Of a DNA stretch of 13,080 nt, positions 5,222 to 11,273 are shown piece by piece. How positions within the stretch are numbered: the stretch's first letter is position 1; each line of letters starts with the position of its first letter. Source of the DNA: Nitriliruptoraceae bacterium (GTDB taxonomy: Bacteria > Actinomycetota > Nitriliruptoria > Nitriliruptorales > Nitriliruptoraceae); the NCBI GenBank assembly GCA_007134165.1, contig SLLJ01000243.1:1-13080 (forward strand), written 5' to 3'. The notes beneath the pieces were generated by a model. That model was not told the origin of the DNA. It did no database searches and was given only the letters and a program-made list of their open reading frames with translations. The position numbers and the translations under genes are program-made.

Positions 5222-6857
5222 CCCCGTCCACCAGCGCCCGGGCCTCGGGTACCCGGAGCACCACGCACACGCCGAGGTAGGTCAGCCCGCCGACCACCCC
5301 GGGCACCACGACGTCGACCAGCGCGCCCTGCACCTGCGGAACGACACGACGCATCACGAAGACAGCGAGCAGGCCGGCGACCATCAGCCGTCCGAGGGTC
5401 CCGCCGCCCAGCCGGACCCGGAACCCCCGGCGACGCAGCCGCCAGCGCAGCAGCAGGTACTCCAGCACCGATCCGGCCACCGCACCCATCGCCAGACCGA
5501 TCGCCCCGAGCCGCAGTTGGTTGGTGGTGGCCTCCCGCAGCGCCGGGTCGACCAGCCGCAGCGCGATCTGCTCGACGTCGTCGGCGGTCCGGAAATTCGC
5601 CGGGCGGGACAGGTCGACCACGAGTTGATCGAACAGCAGCATCAGCGGCAGGCCGATCGACAGCGACATGGTCACCCGCAGCGCCGCGATCACGGCAGGG
5701 GTGCGCGCATCACCCCCGGCGTAGAGCACCGACTGCAGCAGTCGACTGGCGGTGCTGGGCACCAGCGCGAAGCTGTAGACGACCACCACCGCCCCGACCT
5801 GTACGACGGTGGCGCGGTCGAACTCTCCGCGGCCGTACAGCAGCGCGACCAGCGAGCCGCCCAGGACCCAGAACCCGGCCGTTGTGCCCACCACGAAGAA
5901 CGACCCACGGGCCAGCCCGGCGTCGAGCCGGCGGGTCAGCGCCTCGTGCCCCCGCTCGTCGAGCCGGGACAGTTCGGGCAGTTCGGCGGCGGCCACGCTC
6001 ATCCCGAACAGCGCAATCGGCAGCAGGTACAGCGTCTGGGCGTAGCCGAGCACCGCGACCGCGCCGACCGCCAGCAGTGAGGCCACCACCAGGTCGAGCA
6101 GGGCGGCGACCTGGACCACCCCGCGGCCCAGCACGATCGGCCAGAACGCGGCCAGCACGCGACGGACGTGGGCGGAAGTGGTGTCCAGGCTCAGCCGGAT
6201 GCGCCCGCCGAGGAGTCGGCGCACGGCGGGCACCTGCACCGCGGTCTGCAGCAGCCCGCCCAGCACGACCCCGACCCCGGCGGCGAGCGCCGGATCGAGC
6301 ACCGCCGTCGCCCCCAGCCCGATCAGGGAGGCGAGGATGCCGGTGTTCCACAGCACCGGGGCGACATACGACAGGAAGAACCGGCGGTGGGAGTTGAGCA
6401 CCCCCAGGCACCACGCCGAGATCACCAGGACGCCGATGCCCGGAAACATGATCCGCACCAGCAGCACGGTCAGTTCGAAGCGCTCGCCGACGAACCCGGG
6501 GGTCAGCAGTCGGGTCAGCGGACGGGCGGCCAGCACCCCGGTCAGCGTCAGCGCCCCGGCGACCACCAGCAGCAGCCCGAGCACCGCCCCGGCGAGGTGT
6601 GCCGCCTCACGCTCGCGGCCCTCGTGCACCAGTCGGCTGTAGCTGGGGATGAACGATGCCGAGAGCACCCCCTCACCCAGCAGGTTCTGCAGCAGGTTGG
6701 GGATCTTGAGCGCGGCGCGGAAAGCATCCGCACCGACGTTGGCACCGAGGAAGAAGGCCAGCACCGCATCGCGCACCAGCCCCGACAGGCGCGACAGTCC
6801 GATCCCGGCCGCCACCAACGAGGAGTGGCGTCGCAGCGAGGACGCCTCGTCGCTCAC
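5175..6857 (-). CDS. murJ: Lipid II flippase MurJ (MviN family)
   Basis: This is a 560-residue polytopic membrane protein of the MOP/MviN family, which moves lipid II across the inner membrane for peptidoglycan synthesis. The hallmark N-terminus is present: SRLSGLVRDAVLAFFLG (22-38), then FRAALKIPNLLQNLLGEG and SASFIPSYSRL, including the conserved Arg residues of the central cavity. About 13-14 hydrophobic segments follow, with ALFGMSVAAAELPELSR around the middle. The protein ends in a basic tail (RRRRRGPRTPEEP). An extra hydrophilic loop of about 33 residues (roughly 414-446, with RPANFRTADDVEQ) interrupts two late membrane helices, where most MurJ proteins have a short turn. I chose GTG at 6857-6855: it overlaps the exonuclease stop by 4 nt and the family sequence begins soon after; an ATG at 6914 would add 19 odd residues. 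It is probably cotranscribed with the exonuclease gene. Confidence 0.93.
   Translation of the reverse strand: MSDEASSLRRHSSLVAAGIGLSRLSGLVRDAVLAFFLGANVGADAFRAALKIPNLLQNLLGEGVLSASFIPSYSRLVHEGREREAAHLAGAVLGLLLVVAGALTLTGVLAARPLTRLLTPGFVGERFELTVLLVRIMFPGIGVLVISAWCLGVLNSHRRFFLSYVAPVLWNTGILASLIGLGATAVLDPALAAGVGVVLGGLLQTAVQVPAVRRLLGGRIRLSLDTTSAHVRRVLAAFWPIVLGRGVVQVAALLDLVVASLLAVGAVAVLGYAQTLYLLPIALFGMSVAAAELPELSRLDERGHEALTRRLDAGLARGSFFVVGTTAGFWVLGGSLVALLYGRGEFDRATVVQVGAVVVVYSFALVPSTASRLLQSVLYAGGDARTPAVIAALRVTMSLSIGLPLMLLFDQLVVDLSRPANFRTADDVEQIALRLVDPALREATTNQLRLGAIGLAMGAVAGSVLEYLLLRWRLRRRGFRVRLGGGTLGRLMVAGLLAVFVMRRVVPQVQGALVDVVVPGVVGGLTYLGVCVVLRVPEARALVDGVTRRRRRGPRTPEEP
5186..5217. terminator. Inverted repeat in the convergent overlap, possible two-way terminator
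   Basis: CCGGCGTC (5186-5193) and GACGCCGG (5210-5217) are a perfect 8-bp inverted repeat with a 16-nt loop. It lies inside the 47-nt region where the luciferase-like gene and murJ overlap tail to tail. With no gap between the two genes, this is the only visible candidate to stop transcription from either side. There is no T tract, so it would not be a classical intrinsic terminator. Confidence 0.25.
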
Positions 6858-7732
6858 GCCACCCACCGCCGGGGCCGCCGACGCAGGCGACCGGCGCCCA
6901 CCTCGTCGCACCACGCCTCGAAGCGCTCGCGGGGCACCCCGGAACAGGCCAGCTCGTCGAGGTCGTGGGGCAGGGGGACCTCGGTCACCAACCGGGCCAG
7001 CTCACGGTACCGCAGTGCCTGCTGCCGGTGGGTCGCGAGCTGGGCGGCCAGCCGTGCGGCACCACGCACGGGCACGTCCCAGTCGGCCGGATCCTCGGGG
7101 ATGGCCTCGAGGTGGCCGTGGCGGCCGAGCAGCGCCGCAGCGCTGCGCGCACCGATACCCGGCACCCCGGGCAGGCCGTCGGCCGCATCCCCGACCAGGG
7201 CGAGCAGGTCGGGGATCGAAGCAGGTGGCACCCCGAAGCGATCACGTACCCCGGCCTCGTCGCGCACCGTGGAGCGCATGCGGTCGACCTGCACGATGCG
7301 CTCGCCGGACACGACCTGAGCCAGATCCTTGTCCGGGGTCAGCACCCGGACCTGCTCGACACGATCGACGAAGCGCACCGCGGCGGTCGCCAGGGCATCG
7401 TCGGCCTCGAAGGTGTCCATCGACCACACCGCGACACCGATGGACGCCACCGCCTGCTCGACCGGCTCGAGTTGGTCGAGCAGAGCCTCAGGCACGCCGC
7501 GGGAGTCCTTGTACCCGGCGAAGCGCTGGTTGCGGAAGCTCTCGATCGGACGGTCGAAGGCCACCGCGAGGTGGGTGGGTGCCTCCTCGGCGTCGTCGAG
7601 CAGGGCGAGCAGGGAGGACACGACCCCGACGGTGGCCTTGACGTCTCGACCGTCGGGCGCGCGGCGCGCAGGTCCCGGGGCGTGGTGCGCCCGGAACAGC
7701 TCGTAGGTGCCGTCGACAAGGTGCAGGCGCAC
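6854..7732 (-). CDS. 5'-3' exonuclease, Pol I N-terminal-domain / FEN type
   Basis: This is a 292-residue stand-alone 5'-3' exonuclease of the family that forms the N-terminal domain of DNA polymerase I. It removes RNA primers or 5' flaps using two metal ions. The acidic metal ligands are visible: Asp7 in LHLVDGTYELFRAHH, Asp60 in VAFDRP, Glu109, Asp111 and Asp112 in DTFEADDALA, and Asp134 and Asp136 in VLTPDKDLAQVV. The helix-hairpin-helix region follows as LVGDAADGLPGVPGIGARSA; the usual SDNIPG reads ADGLPG, but the two Asp residues remain. FRNQRFAGYKDSR is the typical arch region. No polymerase domain is attached, as in other actinobacterial stand-alone members. The GTG start at 7732 has GGAGG 8 nt upstream (7745-7741). 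The same frame stays open far upstream, but only antisense to aat. Its stop overlaps the murJ start by 4 nt. Confidence 0.92.
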   Translation of the reverse strand: MRLHLVDGTYELFRAHHAPGPARRAPDGRDVKATVGVVSSLLALLDDAEEAPTHLAVAFDRPIESFRNQRFAGYKDSRGVPEALLDQLEPVEQAVASIGVAVWSMDTFEADDALATAAVRFVDRVEQVRVLTPDKDLAQVVSGERIVQVDRMRSTVRDEAGVRDRFGVPPASIPDLLALVGDAADGLPGVPGIGARSAAALLGRHGHLEAIPEDPADWDVPVRGAARLAAQLATHRQQALRYRELARLVTEVPLPHDLDELACSGVPRERFEAWCDEVGAGRLRRRPRRWVA

Positions 7733-7756
7733 GCTGGTGACCTCCGCATCCGGGGG

Positions 7757-7783
7757 GACGCTACCTGCTGCGCTGGTAGCGTC
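7757..7783. promoter_or_regulatory. Perfect 9-bp inverted repeat holding two divergent -10-like boxes
   Basis: GACGCTACC (7757-7765) and GGTAGCGTC (7775-7783) form a perfect 9-bp inverted repeat around a 9-nt spacer, in the 93-nt gap between the divergent exonuclease and aat genes. Each arm contains TAGCGT, a TANNNT-type -10 box, reading outward: 7777-7782 on the plus strand toward aat, and 7764-7759 on the minus strand toward the exonuclease gene. The -35 region of each promoter would overlap the -10 box of the other, so RNA polymerase could serve only one direction at a time. A dimeric repressor site is the alternative reading. Confidence 0.5.
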
Positions 7784-7825
7784 GGAGACGACCCGACGAG
7801 CCTGGTGCCCCCTGGAGATCGCACG

Positions 7826-8557
7826 GTGGAGCGAGCCAGCCCGGTGCTCGCCCCCCCGCCGCGGCCGGTCCCCGCCTCGGCGTGGCTGCTGCCGGATCCT
7901 TCGGCCGCCGACGAGGACGGGGTGGTCGGCGTCGGCGCGGATCTCGAGCCCGCGACCTTGGTCGACGCCTACCGGCGTGGGCTGTTCCCCTGGCCGCATC
8001 CGGGCCTGCCGATGCCGTGGTTCTCTCCCGATCCTCGGGGCGTGATCACCTTCGACGGCTTGATCGTGCACCGCTCGCTGCGACGCACGCTGCGCCGCTG
8101 CGGCTGGCAGATCACCGTCGACCGGGACTTCGCGGGGGTCGTCACCGCCTGCGCGCAGCGGGGGCCGGAGGGCACCTGGATCACCGCGCCCATGGCCCGT
8201 GCCTACCGCCGCCTGCACCGGCTGGGGTGGGCGCACAGCGTGGAGGTGTGGGAGGGCCGGACGCTGGTCGGCGGGATCTACGGGGTGCAGATCGGCGCCG
8301 TGTTCACCGGCGAGTCGATGTTCCACCGGCGAAGCGACGCCTCCAAGGTCGCGCTGCTGGCGCTGATGCGCCGGCTGCGCGCAGCCGGCGGGACCCTGCT
8401 CGACGTGCAGTTGACCACCCCGCACCTGCGTTCACTCGGGGCCGAGGACCGGCCACGAGCAGCGTTCCTCGCCCTGCTCGCCGCCGGCCGCGATGCCGAC
8501 GTGCGCTTGGCGCTCGAACCGGCACCCGCCGCCGCCCTGCTCGCCGGCCCTCCTTGA
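7826..8557 (+). CDS. aat: Leucyl/phenylalanyl-tRNA--protein transferase (Aat)
   Basis: This is a 243-residue aminoacyl-transferase. It moves Leu or Phe from the charged tRNA to proteins with N-terminal Arg or Lys, creating an N-degron read by ClpS. Family motifs appear in order: AYRRGLFPWPHPGLPMPWFS (48-67), SPDPRGVI, TWITAPMARAY (117-127), the core GGIYGVQIGAVFTGESMF (149-166), SDASKVAL (170-177), and LLDVQLTTPHLRSLGAE (191-207) with Asp193 and Gln195 of the catalytic strand. Length is normal (E. coli about 234). The GTG at 7826 has GGAG 8 nt upstream; the frame is open much further upstream, but only as antisense to the exonuclease gene. It is divergent from that gene and probably driven by the box at 7777-7782. 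The C-terminus ends in an Ala/Pro-rich tail of no known role. Confidence 0.95.
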   Translation: MERASPVLAPPPRPVPASAWLLPDPSAADEDGVVGVGADLEPATLVDAYRRGLFPWPHPGLPMPWFSPDPRGVITFDGLIVHRSLRRTLRRCGWQITVDRDFAGVVTACAQRGPEGTWITAPMARAYRRLHRLGWAHSVEVWEGRTLVGGIYGVQIGAVFTGESMFHRRSDASKVALLALMRRLRAAGGTLLDVQLTTPHLRSLGAEDRPRAAFLALLAAGRDADVRLALEPAPAAALLAGPP

Positions 8558-8558
8558 G

Positions 8559-8590
8559 CCCTCCGGGGAGGGGCGGGGCATACTGCCCGC
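8559..8590 (+). terminator. Two adjacent hairpins after aat
   Basis: CCCTCC-GG-GGAGGG (8559-8572) starts 2 nt after the aat stop; the physical hairpin is CCCTC with loop CGGG. It is followed by GCGGGGCA-TAC-TGCCCGC (8573-8590), which pairs over 7 bp with one bulged G. There is no T tract. They may end or stabilise the aat transcript. CATACT at 8579-8584 also resembles a -10 box and could serve ahcY, so the two readings compete. Confidence 0.35.
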
Positions 8591-8683
8591 GGAGATCCCC
8601 GCACCACACCCGGCGATGGATCCGAACCGCCAACGCGTGAACCTCCTCCGTGCCCGATGTCCTCCCGACCCCCGGAGTCGACC

Positions 8684-9997
8684 GTGACCATCCGCGAGAG
8701 CCGCTATCCCGACGCCGACTTCGAGGTCGCCGACCTCGACCTCGCCGAGTGGGGCCGCAAGGAGATCGACCTGGCCGAGCGGGAGATGCCGGGGCTGATG
8801 GCCCTGCGCGAACGCTACGGCGACGCGCGTCCCCTCGACGGGGCTCGTATCGCTGGCTGCCTGCACATGACGGTACAGACCGCGGTACTGATCGAGACCC
8901 TGCAGACGCTGGGCGCCTCGGTGCGGTGGTCCTCGTGCAACATCTTCTCCACCCAGGACGAGGCGGCCGCCGCCGTGGCCGCGGCCGGGACCCCGGTGTT
9001 CGCCTGGAAGGGCGAGACCGAGGACGAGTACCGCTGGTGCATCGAGCAGACGTTGACCTGGCCCGACGGATCGGGTCCGAACCTGCTGCTCGACGACGGC
9101 GGGGACCTGACCGCGATCGTGCACCACGACCATCCCGAGTTGCTCAGCGACCTGCGTGGAGTGTCGGAGGAGACGACCACCGGCATCAAGCAACTGCGTA
9201 CCTGGCAGAAGCAGGGCACGCTGCGTCTGCCCGCCATCAACGTCAACGACTCGGTCACCAAGTCCAAGTTCGACAACCTCTACGGGTGCCGCGAGTCGCT
9301 CATCGACGGCATCAAGCGCGGCACCGATGTCATGATCGCCGGCAAGGTCGCGGTGGTCGCGGGGTACGGAGACGTGGGCAAGGGCTGCGCGCAGGCGCTC
9401 GACGGCATGGGTGCAACGGTGTACGTCACCGAGATCGATCCCATCAACGCGCTGCAGGCGGTGATGGAGGGCTACCGCGTGGTGCGCATGGACGAGATCA
9501 TCGGTGAGGCCGACCTGGTCGTGACCGCCACGGGCAACATGAGCGTGGTCACCCACGAGCACGTGCTCGGCATGAAGGATCACGCGATCCTGTGCAACAT
9601 CGGCCACTTCGACACCGAGATCGAGACCGCCTCGCTGCGCACCTACCCATGGACCAACATCAAGCCACAGGTGGACCTGGTGCACCTGCCCAACGGGCAC
9701 GCCGTCGTCCTGCTGTCCGAAGGGCGCCTGGTCAACCTGGGCAACGCCACCGGCCACTCCTCGTTCGTGATGTCGACCTCGTTCACCAACCAGGTGCTCG
9801 CCCAGCTCGAGCTCTGGCAACGCCATGAGGACTACAAGCATGAGGTGTACGTGCTGCCCAAGCACCTCGACGAGGAGGTCGCCCGCCTGCACCTGGACAA
9901 GATCGGGGCGCGGCTCACCCGGCTGACCGACGATCAGGCGGCCTACCTCGGCGTGGATCCCGACGGCCCCTACAAGGACGACACCTACCGGTACTGA
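8684..9997 (+). CDS. ahcY: Adenosylhomocysteinase (S-adenosyl-L-homocysteine hydrolase)
   Basis: This is an essentially textbook enzyme of about 437 residues that splits S-adenosylhomocysteine into homocysteine and adenosine, using bound NAD+, in the methyl cycle in the cytoplasm. Numbered from GTG 8684, the substrate domain has LHMTVQTAVLIETLQTLGA from residue 60 and RWSSCNIFSTQDEAAAA; NVNDSVTKSKFDN (186-198) carries the catalytic Lys193, Asp197 and Asn198; AGYGDVGKG (226-234) is the NAD-binding loop; CNIGHFDTEIE, LVNLGNATGHSSFVMS and the C-terminal KDDTYRY, which reaches the partner subunit's NAD site, all follow. I prefer GTG 8684 because GGAG (8674-8677) lies 6 nt upstream. The in-frame ATG at 8657 would add nine residues but has no Shine-Dalgarno sequence. 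CTCC copies at 8646-8649 and 8662-8665 could pair with the GGAG and mask it. Confidence 0.97.
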   Translation: MTIRESRYPDADFEVADLDLAEWGRKEIDLAEREMPGLMALRERYGDARPLDGARIAGCLHMTVQTAVLIETLQTLGASVRWSSCNIFSTQDEAAAAVAAAGTPVFAWKGETEDEYRWCIEQTLTWPDGSGPNLLLDDGGDLTAIVHHDHPELLSDLRGVSEETTTGIKQLRTWQKQGTLRLPAINVNDSVTKSKFDNLYGCRESLIDGIKRGTDVMIAGKVAVVAGYGDVGKGCAQALDGMGATVYVTEIDPINALQAVMEGYRVVRMDEIIGEADLVVTATGNMSVVTHEHVLGMKDHAILCNIGHFDTEIETASLRTYPWTNIKPQVDLVHLPNGHAVVLLSEGRLVNLGNATGHSSFVMSTSFTNQVLAQLELWQRHEDYKHEVYVLPKHLDEEVARLHLDKIGARLTRLTDDQAAYLGVDPDGPYKDDTYRY

Positions 9998-10029
9998 CCG
10001 GCCTCCTTTCCTGCGGGGCTGGCGTCGTG

Positions 10030-10077
10030 TAGCGTGGCGTGAGCGATCCAGCGCGAACGCTGGTTCGGTATGGATCG
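10030..10077 (+). promoter_or_regulatory. Putative -10 box and overlapping inverted repeats before the 10122 gene
   Basis: TAGCGT (10030-10035) fits the TANNNT -10 pattern, putting the transcript start near 10042. Just after it, CCAGCG-CGAA-CGCTGG (10048-10063) is a perfect 6-bp hairpin with a 4-nt loop. A second perfect pair, CGATCCA (10044-10050) with TGGATCG (10071-10077), shares bases 10048-10050 with the first, so both stems cannot form completely at the same time. The element could be a switchable leader, an operator, or the 3' end signal of ahcY. Confidence 0.4.
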
Positions 10078-10121
10078 AGCCGGGCGGGTCGACCGGCGGC
10101 CCAGACCCGGAGGAGGTCGAG

Positions 10122-11114
10122 GTGGGGACCAGGAACAGGGTCGTACCCGTGCTCGCGGTGCTGTCCGCGATCGCTCTCGGCGCCCTCGGACTCACCGCTG
10201 CGCTGGCCCGGTCGGACGGCGCCCCATCCGCACGCGACGATGTCTCCGCGGTCGAGCAGGTCGACCAACTCGCGGACGACCCGCCCGAGCAGGACCCGAC
10301 GCCGGATCAGGACCCGACGCCGGATCAGGACACCGCGACCGACGCCCCGACCCAACGCGACGACGCCGCCCTCATCGAGCGACTCGACCTGCTCGAGGAC
10401 GACCTCCCCGAGGTGATCCCGCCCGAACAGGTCACCGTGTCCGACGCCGCGACCTTCGGCACGCTCAGCGCCGACTCAGCCAGCACCCGGGCGGTGCTCG
10501 ACACCCTGGAAGCGGACCTGCGCCGGCTGTTCGTCGACGCCGACGACAGCACCAGCGAGGTGGCCGACGCCGTGGCGCTGGTCGCCACCGGCTGGCTCGA
10601 CGTCTGGCAGGCCAGCGGCCACCTGCTCGAGGCCGAAACCAACGATCTCGCCTTCCCGATCGCCACCTTCGACGCCGACGGGGTCGCCACCGGCGCGGAT
10701 GAGTTGCGCGCCGAGGTGGAGACCGGGCTCGCGTTGGTGCTCCAGGGCCGTGCGCGGCTGCAGCAGGGCTACGACGCACTGCGCGAACTGCAACCGGCGG
10801 ACGGGCCCGTGCAGGCCCGATTCGACCAGCGCGCCGTCGACGAGGACGCCTTCGACCTCGAGGTGCGCCCACGGGTGCACCGGTTGCTGTCGTTGGTGAC
10901 CACCGCCATCCTGGTCCCCCACGAACGTTTCGAGACCGACGCACCCGGCGTGGAGGCACGCGCCCGGTCGATGACGATCACCTGCATCGACCGCGAGGCG
11001 CTCGAGGAGGCCGGCGGGGTGGTTACCGACGACCTGCTCGGCGAGCTCGAGATCGAGAGCGTGGACTGCCCGGACCTGCCGGCCGACGTCGAGGTCCGCA
11101 GCGACATGGACTGA
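10122..11114 (+). CDS. Exported acidic protein of unknown function, 330 aa
   Basis: I do not recognise the family. The N-terminus is a clear export signal: basic MGTRNR, then a hydrophobic stretch VVPVLAVLSAIALGALGLTA (7-26) ending in AALA before Arg30, a plausible signal peptidase I site after residue 29; without cleavage it would be a single-pass anchor. Residues about 35-85 are a disordered Asp/Pro/Gln-rich linker with a tandem PTPDQD repeat. The rest is an acidic helical domain (for example VLDTLEADLRRLFVDADD, LVLQGRARLQQGYDALREL). Two cysteines, in ITCIDRE and VDCPDLP near the C-terminus, could form a disulphide outside the cell. The GTG start has a strong GGAGGAGG (10109-10116), 5 nt upstream. 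It lies between ahcY and a BMP lipoprotein gene; no substrate or partner can be assigned. Confidence 0.8.
   Translation: MGTRNRVVPVLAVLSAIALGALGLTAALARSDGAPSARDDVSAVEQVDQLADDPPEQDPTPDQDPTPDQDTATDAPTQRDDAALIERLDLLEDDLPEVIPPEQVTVSDAATFGTLSADSASTRAVLDTLEADLRRLFVDADDSTSEVADAVALVATGWLDVWQASGHLLEAETNDLAFPIATFDADGVATGADELRAEVETGLALVLQGRARLQQGYDALRELQPADGPVQARFDQRAVDEDAFDLEVRPRVHRLLSLVTTAILVPHERFETDAPGVEARARSMTITCIDREALEEAGGVVTDDLLGELEIESVDCPDLPADVEVRSDMD
10290..10331 (+). repeat. 18-nt tandem repeat encoding an Asp/Pro/Gln linker
   Basis: The unit CAGGACCCGACGCCGGAT occurs twice without change (10290-10307 and 10308-10325) and a third copy begins CAGGAC (10326-10331). Its length is a multiple of three, so the frame is kept and it encodes QDPTPD units in the linker of the exported acidic protein. 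Perfect copies at the DNA level suggest a recent duplication, possibly by replication slippage. Confidence 0.85.
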
Positions 11115-11157
11115 GCCGGGTCGGCGTCCCGCTCTGCGCGCGCGGGCGGTCGGCTGC

Positions 11158-11186
11158 TTGTCGCCTCTCTACTACCGGGATAGTGT
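11158..11186 (+). promoter_or_regulatory. Promoter for the BMP lipoprotein gene (-35 TTGTCG, -10 TAGTGT)
   Basis: TTGTCG (11158-11163) and TAGTGT (11181-11186) are separated by exactly 17 nt, the best-formed -35/-10 pair in the window. The predicted start near 11193 gives an untranslated leader of about 80 nt before the ATG at 11274. It lies 43 nt after the previous stop codon, so the lipoprotein gene is probably expressed from its own promoter. Confidence 0.55.
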
Positions 11187-11273
11187 GATCTCAGGCGCGG
11201 CTTCGTCGCACTGGCGACCGCCGTCCCGTTCCTTACGGTGCGCGCCACCATCCTCACACTCAAGGAGGCACCC

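Noticed and set aside
6168..7319. Open frame of 383 codons on the plus strand across murJ and the exonuclease gene
   Set aside because: It is opposite two genes with full family motifs, and its product is rich in Arg, Gln, His and Gly without any domain.
8558..8683. S-adenosylhomocysteine riboswitch upstream of ahcY
   Set aside because: I could not find the conserved SAH riboswitch core; the hairpins here are simple and close to the aat stop. A covariance-model search (Infernal with the Rfam SAH model) would settle it.
8432..10195. Long open frame of 587 codons on the minus strand
   Set aside because: It is antisense to ahcY, whose protein matches its family from end to end. The frame has no recognisable domain and results from GC-biased codon positions.
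11238..11273. Upstream ATG as start of the BMP lipoprotein
   Set aside because: It would put 12 residues ahead of a normal lipoprotein signal peptide, and the strong AAGGAGG site lies between the two ATGs, 5 nt before the one at 11274.
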